Below are positions 43,104-54,439 of a DNA stretch of 64,000 nt, in pieces; the first letter of the stretch is position 1, and every line of letters starts with the position of its first letter. Location of the stretch: contig NC_088201.1 in NCBI RefSeq assembly GCF_037126465.1, positions 196,114,403-196,178,402 of the forward strand. The letters are read 5' to 3'. The translations under genes were made by a program, and so were the position numbers. Source of the DNA: Ornithodoros turicata (taxonomy: Eukaryota; Arthropoda; Arachnida; Ixodida; Argasidae). The notes under the pieces were generated by a model. That model made no database searches. It was not told where the DNA came from and saw only the letters and a list, made by a program, of their open reading frames with translations.

Positions 43104-45443
43104 CTAATTGTTTAAGTTTCTAACTGTTGACAGTACACCGGGATCTTCATTGATTGCGGATTTAAACTTATAAATCAAATATGACTCGCGTTCTTCCCTG
43201 CATCTGTCAGAATTGAAATTTGATTCAAGAATAAAAAAGGAGACGTCATTTATTGAGTGTCCGGGCTGTTTAAAATGGCGGGAAACAGGAAGCTTCGGCT
43301 TCTTGCTAACGTCTGATCTGTGGTTATTAAACCTGATCCTGAAGGATGTTTTACTTTGTCCCACACACTGACATTCACATGCTTTACACTGAATGACGTA
43401 GATGATGTTAGGGGAATTACAGTCAAAATCTCCGTTGATTTTGATGGAAAAATTCGAATTTGTACTTTTGACAATCTGGGTACTTTGCATTAACTTGCAG
43501 ATTTGACATCTGCTGCCGCCACAAGGGCGACAGCCGGCCAGAGAAGCGTCCGGTTTGTTAACTTTTGACCTAACCAGACAATCCTGTAGGTTCCGAGAGC
43601 GTCTGTACGTAACGCGTGACGGTTCGGGAAATATCTGCCCCATCCGCTCCGACTGGAGAAGGATACTGTGGTGGCGGCGGAGTATACCGTTAATATTTGG
43701 AGCATTCCCGCCGAAAGTTACAACGAGGTTGACGCCGTCGTTGTCCGATGGTCTAGTGCGTTTTTCGAATAAGGTTCGGCGATCGATATTGCGGTCTTTG
43801 TCTAGGGCATTCTCAACTAGGCTTGTAGGAAATTTGCGGTTGACAAACGCGCGCTTCAGTTGATCAAGATTTCTGTCTAGGTTTTCGTTGTTGGAACAGA
43901 TACGTCTATACCGTAGCCCCTGGCTGTAAGGTATAGCGAGTTCAGTGTGGCGCGGGTGGCAGCTGTTAAAAGAAAGATACTGTTGGGAGTCAGTAGGTTT
44001 GCGGTAGAGGTCAGTGGAGATGACACCGTCGGTTAATGTAACTTGAGCGTCGAGGAAATTAACTGTTACAGTGGAATATGAATGAGTACATTTGATGGAA
44101 AGGTGGACTTGGTTGATGTCGTTAATAAATTCATTCAGGTCATCCTCTGAATGCGGCCATATCATGAAAATGTCATCAAGGAAGCGCTTGTAGAAGGTTG
44201 GCTTTTTCTCACGTTTGGAGAAAAAACCTTCTTCTAGGGACCCCATAAAAATGTTGGCATAACTCGGCGCCATCTTAGTGCCCATGGCCGTTCCGTTAAC
44301 TTGTAAGTAGTGCTTGCCATCGAATTCAAAGTTATTGTTTTTGAGAATTAGATTGAGAAAAGTGGAAAGAACAATGGGGTGAAATGCATGACCTGAGTAT
44401 TTTTGGAATGCCTCCTCTGCTGCGAGGATGCCGTTGTCGTGCGGGATGTTTGTGTAGAGGGAGGACACGTCTAGTGTAACTAATATGCTGGAAGGAGAAG
44501 GTTCACACTCCGTTAGTAATTCGAGAAAATGGTTTGTGTCCTTAATGTAAGAAGGCAGTTGCGGAGGTATATCCTTCAGTAGGTAGTCAACAAAGCTAGA
44601 TAGTTTCTCGGTAGCAGTCCCATTGCATGACACTATTGGGCGGCCTGGGTTTCCGGGTTTGTGAATTTTGGGAAGCATGTAGAACGTGCCTGGTCTGGTA
44701 TCCTTAGGAAGCAAGTAATCGTATACGGTGCCGTCTATGATTTTCTTAGCTTTAAGATCTTTTAGGTGCTTAACAATATCGGCGGTAATTTGCGCAGTAG
44801 GATCAGCCTCGAGGGCTTTGTAAAATGCTGTGCAAGGTAGCTGGCGTAGGCCTTCCTCTATATAGTCTTTCTTGTCCATTACTACAATTGCACCGCCTTT
44901 ATCCGTACGCTTAATTACTAAGTCGTTTCGGTTCTGGAGGTTAGAAAGACTGCGTTGTTCAGCCGGTGTTAAATTCGCCTTTGTCCTACGGCTAGGTGGG
45001 TTGTTGTGCGCATTGATAATGCCGTTGTGAACTGCTCGTATGTACATATCTAGAGCTTTATCGCGGTTGGCTTCCGGAATAAAGTTAGAGGGTTGTTTAA
45101 ATGGTTGGACGTCTCCTTGAGGTTTCTCGTGAAAATATTCTTTGAGGCGCATACGTCGTGCGCAGTTGTCCAAGTCTAAATGGAGCTGGTATTCATTTGG
45201 CTTTCCGTAATTGGGACAGAACGAGAGGCCCCGACTAAGTAGTGAAATATCCGAATCAGTAGGGAAGTGAGAGGACAAATTTAAGACACTGGAGGACTGC
45301 GCGGGTTCAGCTTCAGTCGAAGAGGAAGGTATCGTGGAAGCGCGTTCTAGATTAGAGACAACTTGGGGGGTTGGCGCGTAATTAGTTGATTGAATACAGT
45401 TTGCAGGTTCCGAGATCTGTTCTGTGGTTCCGAAACTTGGCAC
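43104..45443 (-). CDS. Penelope-like reverse transcriptase with GIY-YIG endonuclease
   Basis: 779 codons without a stop. Visible parts, by residue: RTDKGGAIVV (179-188), FYMLPKIHKPGNPGRPIVS (254-272), motif A LVTLDVSSLY with Asp325, motif B NGTAMGTKMAPSYANIFMG (383-401), motif C FLDDIFMIW with Asp423/Asp424, NFLDAQV, a Cys cluster GCRPCGGSRCQICK (637-650), and a GIY-YIG-type nuclease from IIYVIQCKACECQCVGQS (680-697) through RIRFNNHRSD to the EERESYLIYKF glutamate. It copies the RNA at a nicked target. The frame upstream is open past one TAA (45447-45449), so the true start is farther right. Confidence 0.93.
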   Translation of the reverse strand: MPSFGTTEQISEPANCIQSTNYAPTPQVVSNLERASTIPSSSTEAEPAQSSSVLNLSSHFPTDSDISLLSRGLSFCPNYGKPNEYQLHLDLDNCARRMRLKEYFHEKPQGDVQPFKQPSNFIPEANRDKALDMYIRAVHNGIINAHNNPPSRRTKANLTPAEQRSLSNLQNRNDLVIKRTDKGGAIVVMDKKDYIEEGLRQLPCTAFYKALEADPTAQITADIVKHLKDLKAKKIIDGTVYDYLLPKDTRPGTFYMLPKIHKPGNPGRPIVSCNGTATEKLSSFVDYLLKDIPPQLPSYIKDTNHFLELLTECEPSPSSILVTLDVSSLYTNIPHDNGILAAEEAFQKYSGHAFHPIVLSTFLNLILKNNNFEFDGKHYLQVNGTAMGTKMAPSYANIFMGSLEEGFFSKREKKPTFYKRFLDDIFMIWPHSEDDLNEFINDINQVHLSIKCTHSYSTVTVNFLDAQVTLTDGVISTDLYRKPTDSQQYLSFNSCHPRHTELAIPYSQGLRYRRICSNNENLDRNLDQLKRAFVNRKFPTSLVENALDKDRNIDRRTLFEKRTRPSDNDGVNLVVTFGGNAPNINGILRRHHSILLQSERMGQIFPEPSRVTYRRSRNLQDCLVRSKVNKPDASLAGCRPCGGSRCQICKLMQSTQIVKSTNSNFSIKINGDFDCNSPNIIYVIQCKACECQCVGQSKTSFRIRFNNHRSDVSKKPKLPVSRHFKQPGHSINDVSFFILESNFNSDRCREERESYLIYKFKSAINEDPGVLSTVRNLNN

Positions 45444-45446
45444 AAT

Positions 45447-45887
45447 TTAGGGGTTAACGTTGTCCCTGAGTAGCTTTCTACGTTTGGTGCTGAGGAGTCT
45501 TTCTGCCCTATCTTTTGCGAACTTATCCAGATCCGACTGGTGGTCTTCGGTTAGGGAGGTTCTATTACGGATGTCTTCAACCTCTCCAGAGACCTGGCGT
45601 AGGGAGTCCTCACAATGATCAATTAAAACGTCCACTAAAGCGCAGGAAGCGTTGTTTAAGATTCCCTCCCACTTACCTTGATGTGCTGATTTAAGGTGAA
45701 ACGTTGGCCTGACTTTTATAGCAAGTCCTCTGGGGATTTTGTTCTGTTCTTTGTACGATTTTAACGCGGTATGATGGGAGTAATATCGAGCGGATTTGTC
45801 GGCTAATTTTTGAAGTTTCAAGAAACCTTGCGTGCTAGGTGAAGGCCGGCGACTCGAATGGGAATGGGTACTCTCACCGGCGGTTAG
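45447..45887 (-). pseudogene. N-terminal segment of the Penelope protein, between two in-frame stops
   Basis: In frame with the RT downstream (TAA at 45447-45449) and with the SGNH domain upstream (TGA at 45888-45890). The segment holds a charged, helical region (ARYYSHHTALKSYKEQNKIP, KSAHQGKWEGILNNAS, LLSTKRRKLLRDN) that resembles the start of other Penelope proteins. Confidence 0.7.
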
Positions 45888-46546
45888 TCATTCTAGTCGA
45901 GATGCCCTTGCCGTCCGTTCTTGTCGTCGTTGTCCCATGATGTCGGCTTCCTCTATGGTGGGCCACGTACGATCCGGGATAGCAGGTGTGTCAGGCCGGC
46001 GCTGTGGCAGTCGTCGTAGTAGCCGGGGCACCAGGTCCTGCAGGTTGCGGCTCATCATCCATACCCCGCTGAAGTTCGGGTGAAGGCCGTCAGCTGCAAG
46101 CACCCGGGCTGGTCGTCGCTTGTGGAATAGGTGGTCCAGGTAGCACATGTCGGGCGAGTTCCGGCAGAGCTTCACTAGTAGGCGGTTGAAGACTGTGGCT
46201 CGCGGGTTACACTGGTACTCCCTCCTCCTGTTAACATAGGGCAAACGTCTGTTATGTGATCTTGGGAGTATCAGTGTGCACACAGCGGTTTCTATTATTC
46301 CGCCTCTGGCCCTGATTCTTTCCAGGAGTCGTTGATAGTCCGAGAAGGCCTGCTGCGGGTCCGGGTACGGCATATCGTTGGTCCCGCAGTGCAAGACCAC
46401 GAACGCTTGGCGGTAGGTCGTCCACCTCCTCGAGAAAGTCCAGAATCCGCCCTCCACTTCGAGAGACGAACATGGTGGGCACCCGTCGGCATCCGGAGTT
46501 GAAGTACTGAAAAAGATACTTGGTTTGTGAGTCCCCAAGAATAGCC
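45888..46546 (-). pseudogene. SGNH/GDSL hydrolase domain fused to the Penelope frame
   Basis: Block I LGDSQTK (near 46525-46542, one frame off), block III VVLHCGTND (46373-46395) and block V DGLHPN (46078-46092) are in SGNH order and spacing, so the Ser, Gly/Asn and Asp/His catalytic residues can be seen. A frameshift near 46400-46420 separates block I from the rest. The domain ends RTARASRLE and TGA, and the same frame continues into the Penelope protein. Esterase domains of this type occur in ORF1 of CR1-like LINEs and in giant Penelope terminons of rotifers; the role is unknown, lipid or RNP contacts have been proposed. Confidence 0.8.
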
Positions 46547-46550
46547 GATC

Positions 46551-47281
46551 TGGTATAGACGTATCTGTTCCAACAACGAAAACCTAGACAGAAATCTTGA
46601 TCAACTGAAACGCGCGTTTGTCAACCGCAAATTTCCTACAAGCCTAGTTGAGAATGCCCTAGACAAAGCCCGCAATATCGATCGCCGAACCGTATTCGAA
46701 AAACGCACTAGACCATCGGACAACGACGGCGTCAACCTCGTTGTAACTTTCGGCGGGAATGCTCCAAATATTAACGGTATACTCCTCCGCCACCACAGTA
46801 TCCTTCTCCAGTCGGAGCGGATGGGGCAGATATTTCCCGAACCGCCACGCGTTACGTACAGACGCGCTCGGAACCTACAGGATTGCCTGGTTAGGTCAAA
46901 AGTTAACAAACCGGACGCTTCTCTGACCGGCTGTCGCCCTTGTGGCGGCAGCAGATATCAAATCTGCAAGCTAATGCAAAGTACCCAGATTGTCAAAAGT
47001 ACAAATTCGAATTTTTCCATCAAAATCAACGGAGATTTTGACTGTAATTCCCCTAACGTCATCTACGTCATTCAGTGTAAAGCATGTGAATGTCAGTATG
47101 TAGGACAAAGTAAAACATCCTTCAGGATCAGGTTTAATAACCACAGATCAGACGTTAGCAACAAGCCGAAGCTTCCTGTTTCCTGCCATTTCAAGCAGCC
47201 CGGACACTCAATAAATGACGTCTCCCTTTTTATTCTTGAATCAAATTTCAATTCTGACAGATGCAGGGAAGAACGCGAGTC
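46551..47281 (+). pseudogene. 5'-truncated Penelope copy, head to head with the main element
   Basis: From GGTATAGACGTATCTG onward it matches the C-terminal third of the main element (SNNENLDRNLDQLK to ERES) with few differences; the GIY-YIG part is intact to 47281, where it breaks into 233-bp satellite sequence. Inverted terminal copies (pLTRs) are characteristic of Penelope insertions. Confidence 0.85.
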
Positions 47282-47350
47282 GCTTCACGTATAGCATATG
47301 TTTGTAACTCAAACGTCGCCATGCCAGTACTGGACAGGCCGAAACAGCTG
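47282..47350 (+). repeat. fragment of the 233-bp ribozyme satellite, folded back
   Basis: TTCACGTATAGCATATG through CCATGCCAGTACTGGACAG matches the 233-bp unit, then GGCCGAAACAGCTGTCCA appears in inverted orientation, so stem I and the GAAA strand of the hammerhead are joined head to head. Confidence 0.6.
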
Positions 47351-50160
47351 TCCATACCAAGAACAAAGAACAGAAAAAGAAGAAAAAAGGAAAAGAGGGA
47401 GAAATAGGGATGCGTGGCTGGAGCGAAGCCACTGAGTGGAGCCGTAAAAATAACACCGACGCATGTTTCCCGCGTTGTTGTTTTCTTTCGTTTCTTTTTT
47501 TTTTCAGAACCAAACGAAACGAAATATTCCACCTTTTGTAGATTCTTTGCACAACATTTTATTGTGGTGTACGCCAACCTGTGTGAAGCTCATAGAAGCA
47601 GAAAGTATCTCAACAACTCCTGTTTGCTATTTTATCTATCCATTATAGCCCCTAATAGATATACACGTGAGAATCTACCGTTTACCCTATATTACCCTCA
47701 TCGTGGTTTCAGACAACTGGTCATGTAAAAATGTGTAGTGTATTTTTCACACGAGTAATGTGATTTCTGTTTGCATATCACCAAAACCCTCGAGACTAGG
47801 GAGCTACGCAAACAGACGCACGCGGGCAGTGTCCGGCTGTTTTCGTAGTTCCCTAGCCTCAGGTTTTAGAAATATGAATTATAATGTCCAGCTCGCTTTC
47901 TCTTTAGCAATTCTTTCATTGTGATTTTTGTGTAACGTTCGTTGTCGGCTCTTTGTGCTAGCAGAGCTATAATTTATAACCGAATATATTTGACTTTATG
48001 CCTTCCTGATGGTTTATGTGGATGACACTTACAAAATTTCACGTTTTGGCGTTACGGTTTGGTGTATGCTTAATTCACGTTGCCAATTTAATGAAGGTAA
48101 CATGTTTAAATTACAAGTCATCAAACTAAATTCTACTCCAAAACACCCTGCGAACCTCTCCAACAAAAGGCCCCATGAGAAATTCACACAGAAATTTCCA
48201 AGGCTATAAGGCGTGCCAAGGTGTGAGGCCCGATGTTGAATATCGATTCGCCGAGGTAACCGCAGGAGAGCTACGGCCTGGTCTGAGGTCTTGCGGCGGA
48301 ACCTTAAAATAACATGTCGCTACAATGCAGCACTGAGACGGGACGAAGGGCGGTTAAAACAAGGAGACAAACGTATCTGCCTCTTCCTCCCTTTGATCAC
48401 CTTAAAAGAACCACAGCAAGGTCTGCGGTTCTGAGGTAGAACCTCAGAATTTCTCGAGGTAACCTTAGAAGAACCACAGCCGGGTCTGAGGTCCTGAGGT
48501 AAAGCCTCAGGATTTCTTCAGGTAACCTCAGAACAACCACAGGCAGTTCTGAGGTAACCTCAGACAACCTCAAGATATCCTGAGTTAACCTCAGGATTTC
48601 TGGGGTAACGTCAAGACGTTTTTCCAATAGGGAAAGGACTTATTATTTGCCTAGGAATATGTTTCACGCGATAATTTGTGTTCTATGAGGTATTCAGTGT
48701 GAGCACGTCGTAAATGTGAGAGTTAGCATTAACAGAAACCATGCCTACGGAAACTAAACTGCAGTGTATTCTGTAGGACTATTCTGAACATCATATTTAT
48801 TTATGATAACTTTTGTTTAACACATTTATTGCTCAACCAGGTTTCCAATACTATGTCATACATCCATAGTTAACCTTGATGTTGAGGTACGATAAACTAA
48901 CGACATCAGCTCGACTGCTTCATTGCCACCTTACACGATGGTGTTACATCAGCTTGAAGTGACCTGTTGAGGTACCTGGAAAGAGGCAAAAGCCCAGTAG
49001 TCACGTTACATGACCAATATATTGGACTTGGAAAAAAAAAGAAAGAGTAGTAATTGGTACAAGTTCATATAAACTGCTTTTTGGTCTTCTGCAAGAAACC
49101 TGCCTTCTTCGTAAATCAACTTATCCAACTCGCAACCTGGACTGAGACGACTCCCTGTACAGGTTGCAAGTTGCACCGAGGATCTGCGCCCATTTGTATA
49201 TGTGTCAAGGACGAAGGCACCAAGCTCAAACAGCTGAAATGTCACCATTTAGCTAAAATGGTATGTTTGCTAGAATACACAAGAGCTGATAACTGAAACA
49301 TCTACACATATACATTATATGACATGCGTAATTTTTATGCATATGAGAGCACAGGATGTATTCTATTTTGCACTGTCACACAGCTCATCTAACAACTCTT
49401 TTGGCGCCAAAGTTATCAGCAAGTAGGGGATGGAATAGCTGCACAGCCTTCACAGGAAGCCAGTGCAAGCTGAACTGGTTGAACACCGCACTGCATCACT
49501 GATATAGTAACGGTTGGTAAGGTTATTTTTGATAATGTAAAATAAAGAACCGAGTTTTATCAGGAACAAAATCTCCTGACGACATGGTGCATCAAAGTAG
49601 GTTTCTTTATTTTAGAGGATAACTGCAGAGCACTTGCTGGAGTTGTTCTGCCATGTTACCCCCGTGAAAGACTTTAGCTGCCGTACACTTGGGCCGCCCT
49701 TGACTGAGAGAAGAATAACACAGTATGCAACTCCAGTTCAGGTGAATGAAAATGGATGTAATCCACCTGAGTAATGATTATAATGTAAGGTACAAATGTC
49801 AGCACGTCTTAAAAGCGACCTAGTTTATTCAGATGTAAACAAGAAAATGTCCCACTCAATATCGTATATGTGCGCATGATAAGGTAAACTGAAATGAAAA
49901 AAAAAAACTGTGAATAATATGCAGAGCCCGAATGATAGCCAAAAACAATGCCGCAAACAGGAATCTGCAAGGATGCTGTACAGCATTTGTCTGTTCTGAA
50001 TAGTAGGTTGTAGTGATCACACTGTCTCACCTCAGGGGCTTCAGGCTCCGCCCAGGAAATTACCCGTAAATACGAAAGCAGATGATTGAGGACAAAAGAA
50101 CGGATACATATGTTCAATATATTACATCAGTACATTACATAAATTTTCTATTATAGTAAG
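47351..50160. repeat. non-coding with degenerate GAGGTAACCTCAG repeats at 48230-48615
   Basis: The block 48400-48615 is a degenerate tandem repeat of about 60 bp built on GAGGTAACCTCAGAA and ACCACAG. Elsewhere nothing coding is recognised; a protein-like but unassigned frame lies at 49054-49296. Confidence 0.45.
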
Positions 50161-50169
50161 CCAACGGAC

Positions 50170-50640
50170 AACCGACATTCTTCCCCCCTCTAGGTTGAGC
50201 AGAGTTGACCCAACGCTTGCTTTCCGCATGCCACGAAACACCTCTCGTCAAGGTGCTGCATTAATCCACCGAATGCGCCTCGATGTGGCCTTTACAGATC
50301 AGTGGCGTTACCGCTTGAGACAAGTTGACTCTCCCACCTGCTGCCACTGTGGTGCTCTTGAGGATCTGGAGCATATTCTTCTTCATTGCCCTCACTACCA
50401 ACCTTCCCGAACCACACTCTCCGAGTCTCTTCGTCAGCTGGACTCTCGCCCTTTCTCCCTATCGAAATTGCTTGGTCCCTGGCCCAATCCAGCCCAGCAA
50501 CGCTCTGCGCTCAAAGCTCTTCTGACATTTCTCGACACCATCGGACTTCGATCGTTATTGTGAAGGGGCTCGTTATTTTATTCCCCCATTCCAACCAGCA
50601 ATGGGGTAGAGTATCGCCTGTGGCGATGAAACTCGCCACT
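50170..50640 (+). pseudogene. LINE ORF2 3' end
   Basis: The plus frame 50195-50563 reads RLDVAFTDQWRYRLRQVDSPTCC, HCGALEDLEHILLHCPHY, SLSKLLGPWPNPAQQ and ends TIGLRSLL and TGA. It is the post-RNase H C terminus of the same LINE family as 1157-2015, here uninterrupted. The rest of ORF2 is absent (5' truncation). Confidence 0.8.
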
Positions 50641-51299
50641 CTCCAAGGTCGAAAACAAAAAAGTTGGTGTTGTTGCTATTGTAGTATGCTTGGTATGATC
50701 ACGCTATGCGAAGTCTATTTTTATCAACAGTGCATCACCTGAGTTTAGCGACTAGGTTGGGTAACTCTCTGTCTTTTACTCTTTCGCTCTCCCTCTTATG
50801 TTCCGTAACCGGCCGTAAGGTTCCAAGTCGTGCAGATGAGAATTAACCCATTTGCGGAATCATGAAATATATGATAGCATTTGGACCAAACGGACTGAAA
50901 TATCCTTGTTAGCCGCAATAACGAAAAGTACTCATACTTTTGCGCCGTTTAGGTGGATGTTCTTTCTTTAGTGTAGACAGGTATTGTGATAGCACTCCAC
51001 CTTGTTCTTAACACTGAGCTCGGTATCCAGTACGTTCAAGAGATTCCGCGTCCCCTTCATAATCGCAATCATAGAAGTGCATCATTCACATGCATAAGTG
51101 CAATCATCAATGCATACATCATAGATGGCACCGCATCGTCTTTCAATTCCGGAGGTCCGATTGCTTCGTGCCATCAAAAGATGTCCGTCTCGTCACTGGG
51201 AAGCATAAGACAATGCGTGCCCAGCGAATATTGCTGTGAATCAGGGCAACCAACCATCCAACATCGTCTCGGCATGTCGGCAAAAACCACAGTATCCGG

Positions 51300-51620
51300 C
51301 TGCGATAAACTGCGACCATCGCGCGGTAGCAGGCGTCATGGAGATTTTAACTCCTGATCCTCCTGATGAAAGTATATGCGGGATCCCACGGCGCATGGTC
51401 ATGGCGGGAGCACGACACGTCACTATGACGTATTTCGGACCCGGCCGTGGTTCCGTCAAGTTGCTCGCTGCTCAAGTTGTTCGCTGTGTCTTCCCGCGGC
51501 AGCTTGCCACGGCGCGGCGGCAGCTGTACTCCCTTACTCACTCGGTTTAAATTCTCTCCCGAAAAAATTCCTCGCATAACGATTGTAAAATTTTGTTTCT
51601 AGACGCAGAAAATTGGAGAT
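51300..51620 (+). repeat. partial copy of the TTAA MITE family
   Basis: Shares GGCGTCATGGAGATTT, CGGGATCC.ACGGCGCATG, CGTCAAGTTGC and CCACGGCGCGGC with 40935-41210 in the same orientation. Confidence 0.65.
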
Positions 51621-51942
51621 CTGAAGATCTCGAGAACTCAGACCTGGAAATCTGGTTTTATTCGAAATTGTTCATTAATTCCTTTTTTAGCGAGCAGCTT
51701 TCTTGTGGTCGTCGTGGGCCATCGGATCACAGAATAAATCATTGCGGGCACATGCGCACCACTTGCCTTTTGTGTAAGATCCTTTGCCTAGAGAGACAAA
51801 TGCTGCTGCAACAACAACTGTAGCAACAGAGTAACTCCAAACGTCTAAGACTACAGAGTTACAAGAATCGCAATCACTGGGCACCATATAGCCTTCCAGT
51901 AACTCCAGTGACGACAGCGTTTCGCTTGTTGGATTGCCTTAG

Positions 51943-52131
51943 GTGACTGCTCAGGGTGATTCTGATGAGATCGACGGCACTGGGGACAACAGCAGAATTC
52001 CAACCAGTACCACATTTATTAACTCGGTAGTAAATGAACCTGAGCATGGGGCGACGGCTGAAGACAACACGACTTGCTTACGAAGAAGCAAAAGGACGAT
52101 CAGGCTCATGCAGCGTTTTTCCATAGCTTGA
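51943..52131 (+). other. possible retroelement Pol C terminus
   Basis: An open frame ends LRRSKRTIRLMQRFSIA, a basic tail like those at the end of LTR-element Pol proteins. Weak evidence; no upstream domains are seen. Confidence 0.3.
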
Positions 52132-52859
52132 ACTTCTGACTCTGATTAGAACTTGGGATGGGATGAGTATCATGACCTGTGTTTCAGTATAACAGTAGTC
52201 TTGTAGCAAAGCGGAATTGCGTAATGGCCGTTAATTCCTCTTGGAATAAAGGCAGAAATGGCGTATTTCTTCATCATTCTTCTCTCTCTAACGAAGGCAG
52301 CGGCCATGTCCAGATAAAACTATCGAACCGCATGCTCAGCAGTGCATGTAACACTGCTGCCATAGTGCTGTTATTCGTGCTACTCACCGTATTTGTGCAG
52401 TGATGTCCAATATATACAATTTTTCAAAACTATCAATGTATTTCCTTTGAGCACAGGTTGCTCTCCGTCATGCACTCATTTGTTCTTTGTTTCTCACATC
52501 ACGTATCGATCCGCATGTTCATGAATTCCTCTTATCTGTGACATGTAAAAAAAAAAGAAATACAGTAATGCACCTTGCGCTGTACGCCACCGATAATTTC
52601 AACTTGTGTTTCAAAGCTTTGTTCATGGCAATTTTTTTGTGTGGCGTGATCCCTTCTTGTCTTCAGCAGCAACTTAGTGAACGTATTAGAAGGGGCGCCA
52701 TATTCGCCCTCTGCTTACGCCGTTTTTATTGTGTGTATGAAAACAGCTGTTAGCTGAATAAACGCGGATCGCCAATTGTTTAGATGAATACATGCGGTAC
52801 CTACCCAGCAGGTAACGACTACAAGTACCAGGGTCAGACCGTGTCCATTAAAAAAAAAA

Positions 52860-52882
52860 AAATATATATATATATATATATA
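52860..52882. repeat. (TA)n microsatellite
   Basis: It directly precedes the 290-bp tandem array; similar runs close that array (54361-54392) and end the 233-bp array (55500-55540). Confidence 0.9.
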
Positions 52883-54358
52883 GATACTCATATGGAACGA
52901 TGCGGCAGCACCAGAGGACACGTGTTTCGCCGTGTTTGCGGCTCATCGGCCCTGAGTAGCTGCGCATCGTTCCGAATTGGCAAACCAGGGGTCACTCAGC
53001 GAGCGATATACACCTGGGAGGGTGACTGAGCACTCCTCAATGCCACAGTGCAAGCCAGTGAATTATAATGCAGGGGGAAAAGCCATTAAAGGAACAAATA
53101 AATTATGCTAGACGTGTTTGAAATTCAAGCTTACAGATTAACATGGCTTCTATGGCTGCACGCAGAAAAACAGATACTCATATGGAACGATGCGGCAGCA
53201 CCAGAGGACACGTGTTTCGCCGTGTTTGCGGCTCATCGGCCATGGGTAGCTGCGCATCGTTCCGAATTGGCAAACCAGGGGTCACTCAGCGAGCGATATA
53301 CACCTGGGAGGGTGACTGAGCACTCCTCAATGCCACAGTGCAAGCCAGTGAATTATAATGCAGGGGGAAAAGCCATTAAAGGAACAAATAAATTATGCTA
53401 GACGTGTTTGAAATTCAAGCTTACAGATTAACATGGCTTCTATGGCTGCACGCAGAAAAACAGATACTCATATGGAACGATGCGGCAGCACCAGAGGACA
53501 CGTGTTTCGCCGTGTTTGCGGCTCATCGGCCATGGGTAGCTGCGCATCGTTCCGAATTGGCAAACCAGGGGTCACTCAGCGAGCGATATACACCTGGGAG
53601 GGTGACTGAGCACTCCTCAATGCCACAGTGCAAGCCAGTGAATTATAATGCAGGGGGAAAAGCCATTAAAGGAACAAATAAATTATGCTAGACGTGTTTG
53701 AAATTCAAGCTTACAGATTAACATGGCTTCTATGGCTGCACGCAGAAAAACAGATACTCATATGGAACGATGCGGCAGCACCAGAGGACACGTGTTTCGC
53801 CGTGTTTGCGGCTCATCGGCCCTGGGTAGCTGCGCATCGTTCCGAATTGGCAAACCAGGGGTCACTCAGCGAGCGATATACACCTGGGAGGGTGACTGAG
53901 CACTCCTCAATGCCACAGTGCAAGCCAGTGAATTATAATGCAGGGGGAAAAGCCATTAAAGGAACAAATAAATTATGCTAGACGTGTTTGAAATTCAAGC
54001 TTACAGATTAACATGGCTTCTATGGCTGCACGCAGAAAAACAGATACTCATATGGAACGATGCGGCAGCACCAGAGGACACGTGTTTCGCCGTGTTTGCG
54101 GCTCATCGGCCATGGGTAGCTGCGCATCGTTCCGAATTGGCAAACCAGGGGTCACTCAGCGAGCGATATACACCTGGGAGGGTGACTGAGCACTCCTCAA
54201 TGCCACAGTGCAAGCCAGTGAATTATAATGCAGGGGGAAAAGCCATTAAAGGAACAAATAAATTATGCTAGACGTGTTTGAAATTCAAGCTTACAGATTA
54301 ACATGGCTTCTATGGCTGCACGCAGAAAAACAGATACTCATATGGAACGATGCGGCAG

Positions 54359-54359
<1 letters not shown>
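52882..54359. repeat. 290-bp tandem repeat, five full units plus 28 bp
   Basis: Units start at 52882, 53172, 53462, 53752 and 54042, with a partial one at 54332. They are nearly identical (variation such as GGCCATGG / GGCCCTGG). The 98-codon open frames repeated in them are a by-product of periodicity. Each unit holds a hammerhead-like fold on the minus strand. Confidence 0.95.
52894..52973 (-). ncRNA. hammerhead-like ribozyme of the 290-bp unit (five copies)
   Basis: On the minus strand: a long imperfect stem I (GGAACGATGCG... pairing with CGCATCGTTCC, continued by CCAGGG/CTCTGG in copies 1 and 4), then CCGATGA, stem II GCCG/CGGC with loop CAAACA, GAAA, stem III ACAC/GTGT and the GTC cleavage triplet. 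Position 4 of the core is C where active hammerheads have U in every unit, so activity is doubtful. Further copies: 53184, 53474, 53764 and 54054. Confidence 0.6.
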
Positions 54360-54396
<37 letters not shown>

Positions 54397-54439
54397 GAGG
54401 TAAAAGGATTATCAAACGGCCACGAAGTTTTACAGAAGT

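Larger units (their letters stand above)
42550..46552 (-). mobile_element. Penelope-like element with N-terminal SGNH domain
   Basis: Runs right to left: SGNH hydrolase (46552-45888), linker/N-terminal RT region (45887-45447), RT and GIY-YIG (45446-43104), then about 500 bp of 3' sequence with a hammerhead-like motif (42624-42661). All three coding parts are in one frame. The 5' end is cut at the first SGNH block, where an inverted partial copy begins. The long open frame points to recent activity. Confidence 0.88.

Noticed and set aside
52784..54271. Repeated 98-codon open frames
   Set aside because: They recur exactly with the 290-bp period and have no start context or domain; a by-product of the tandem repeat.
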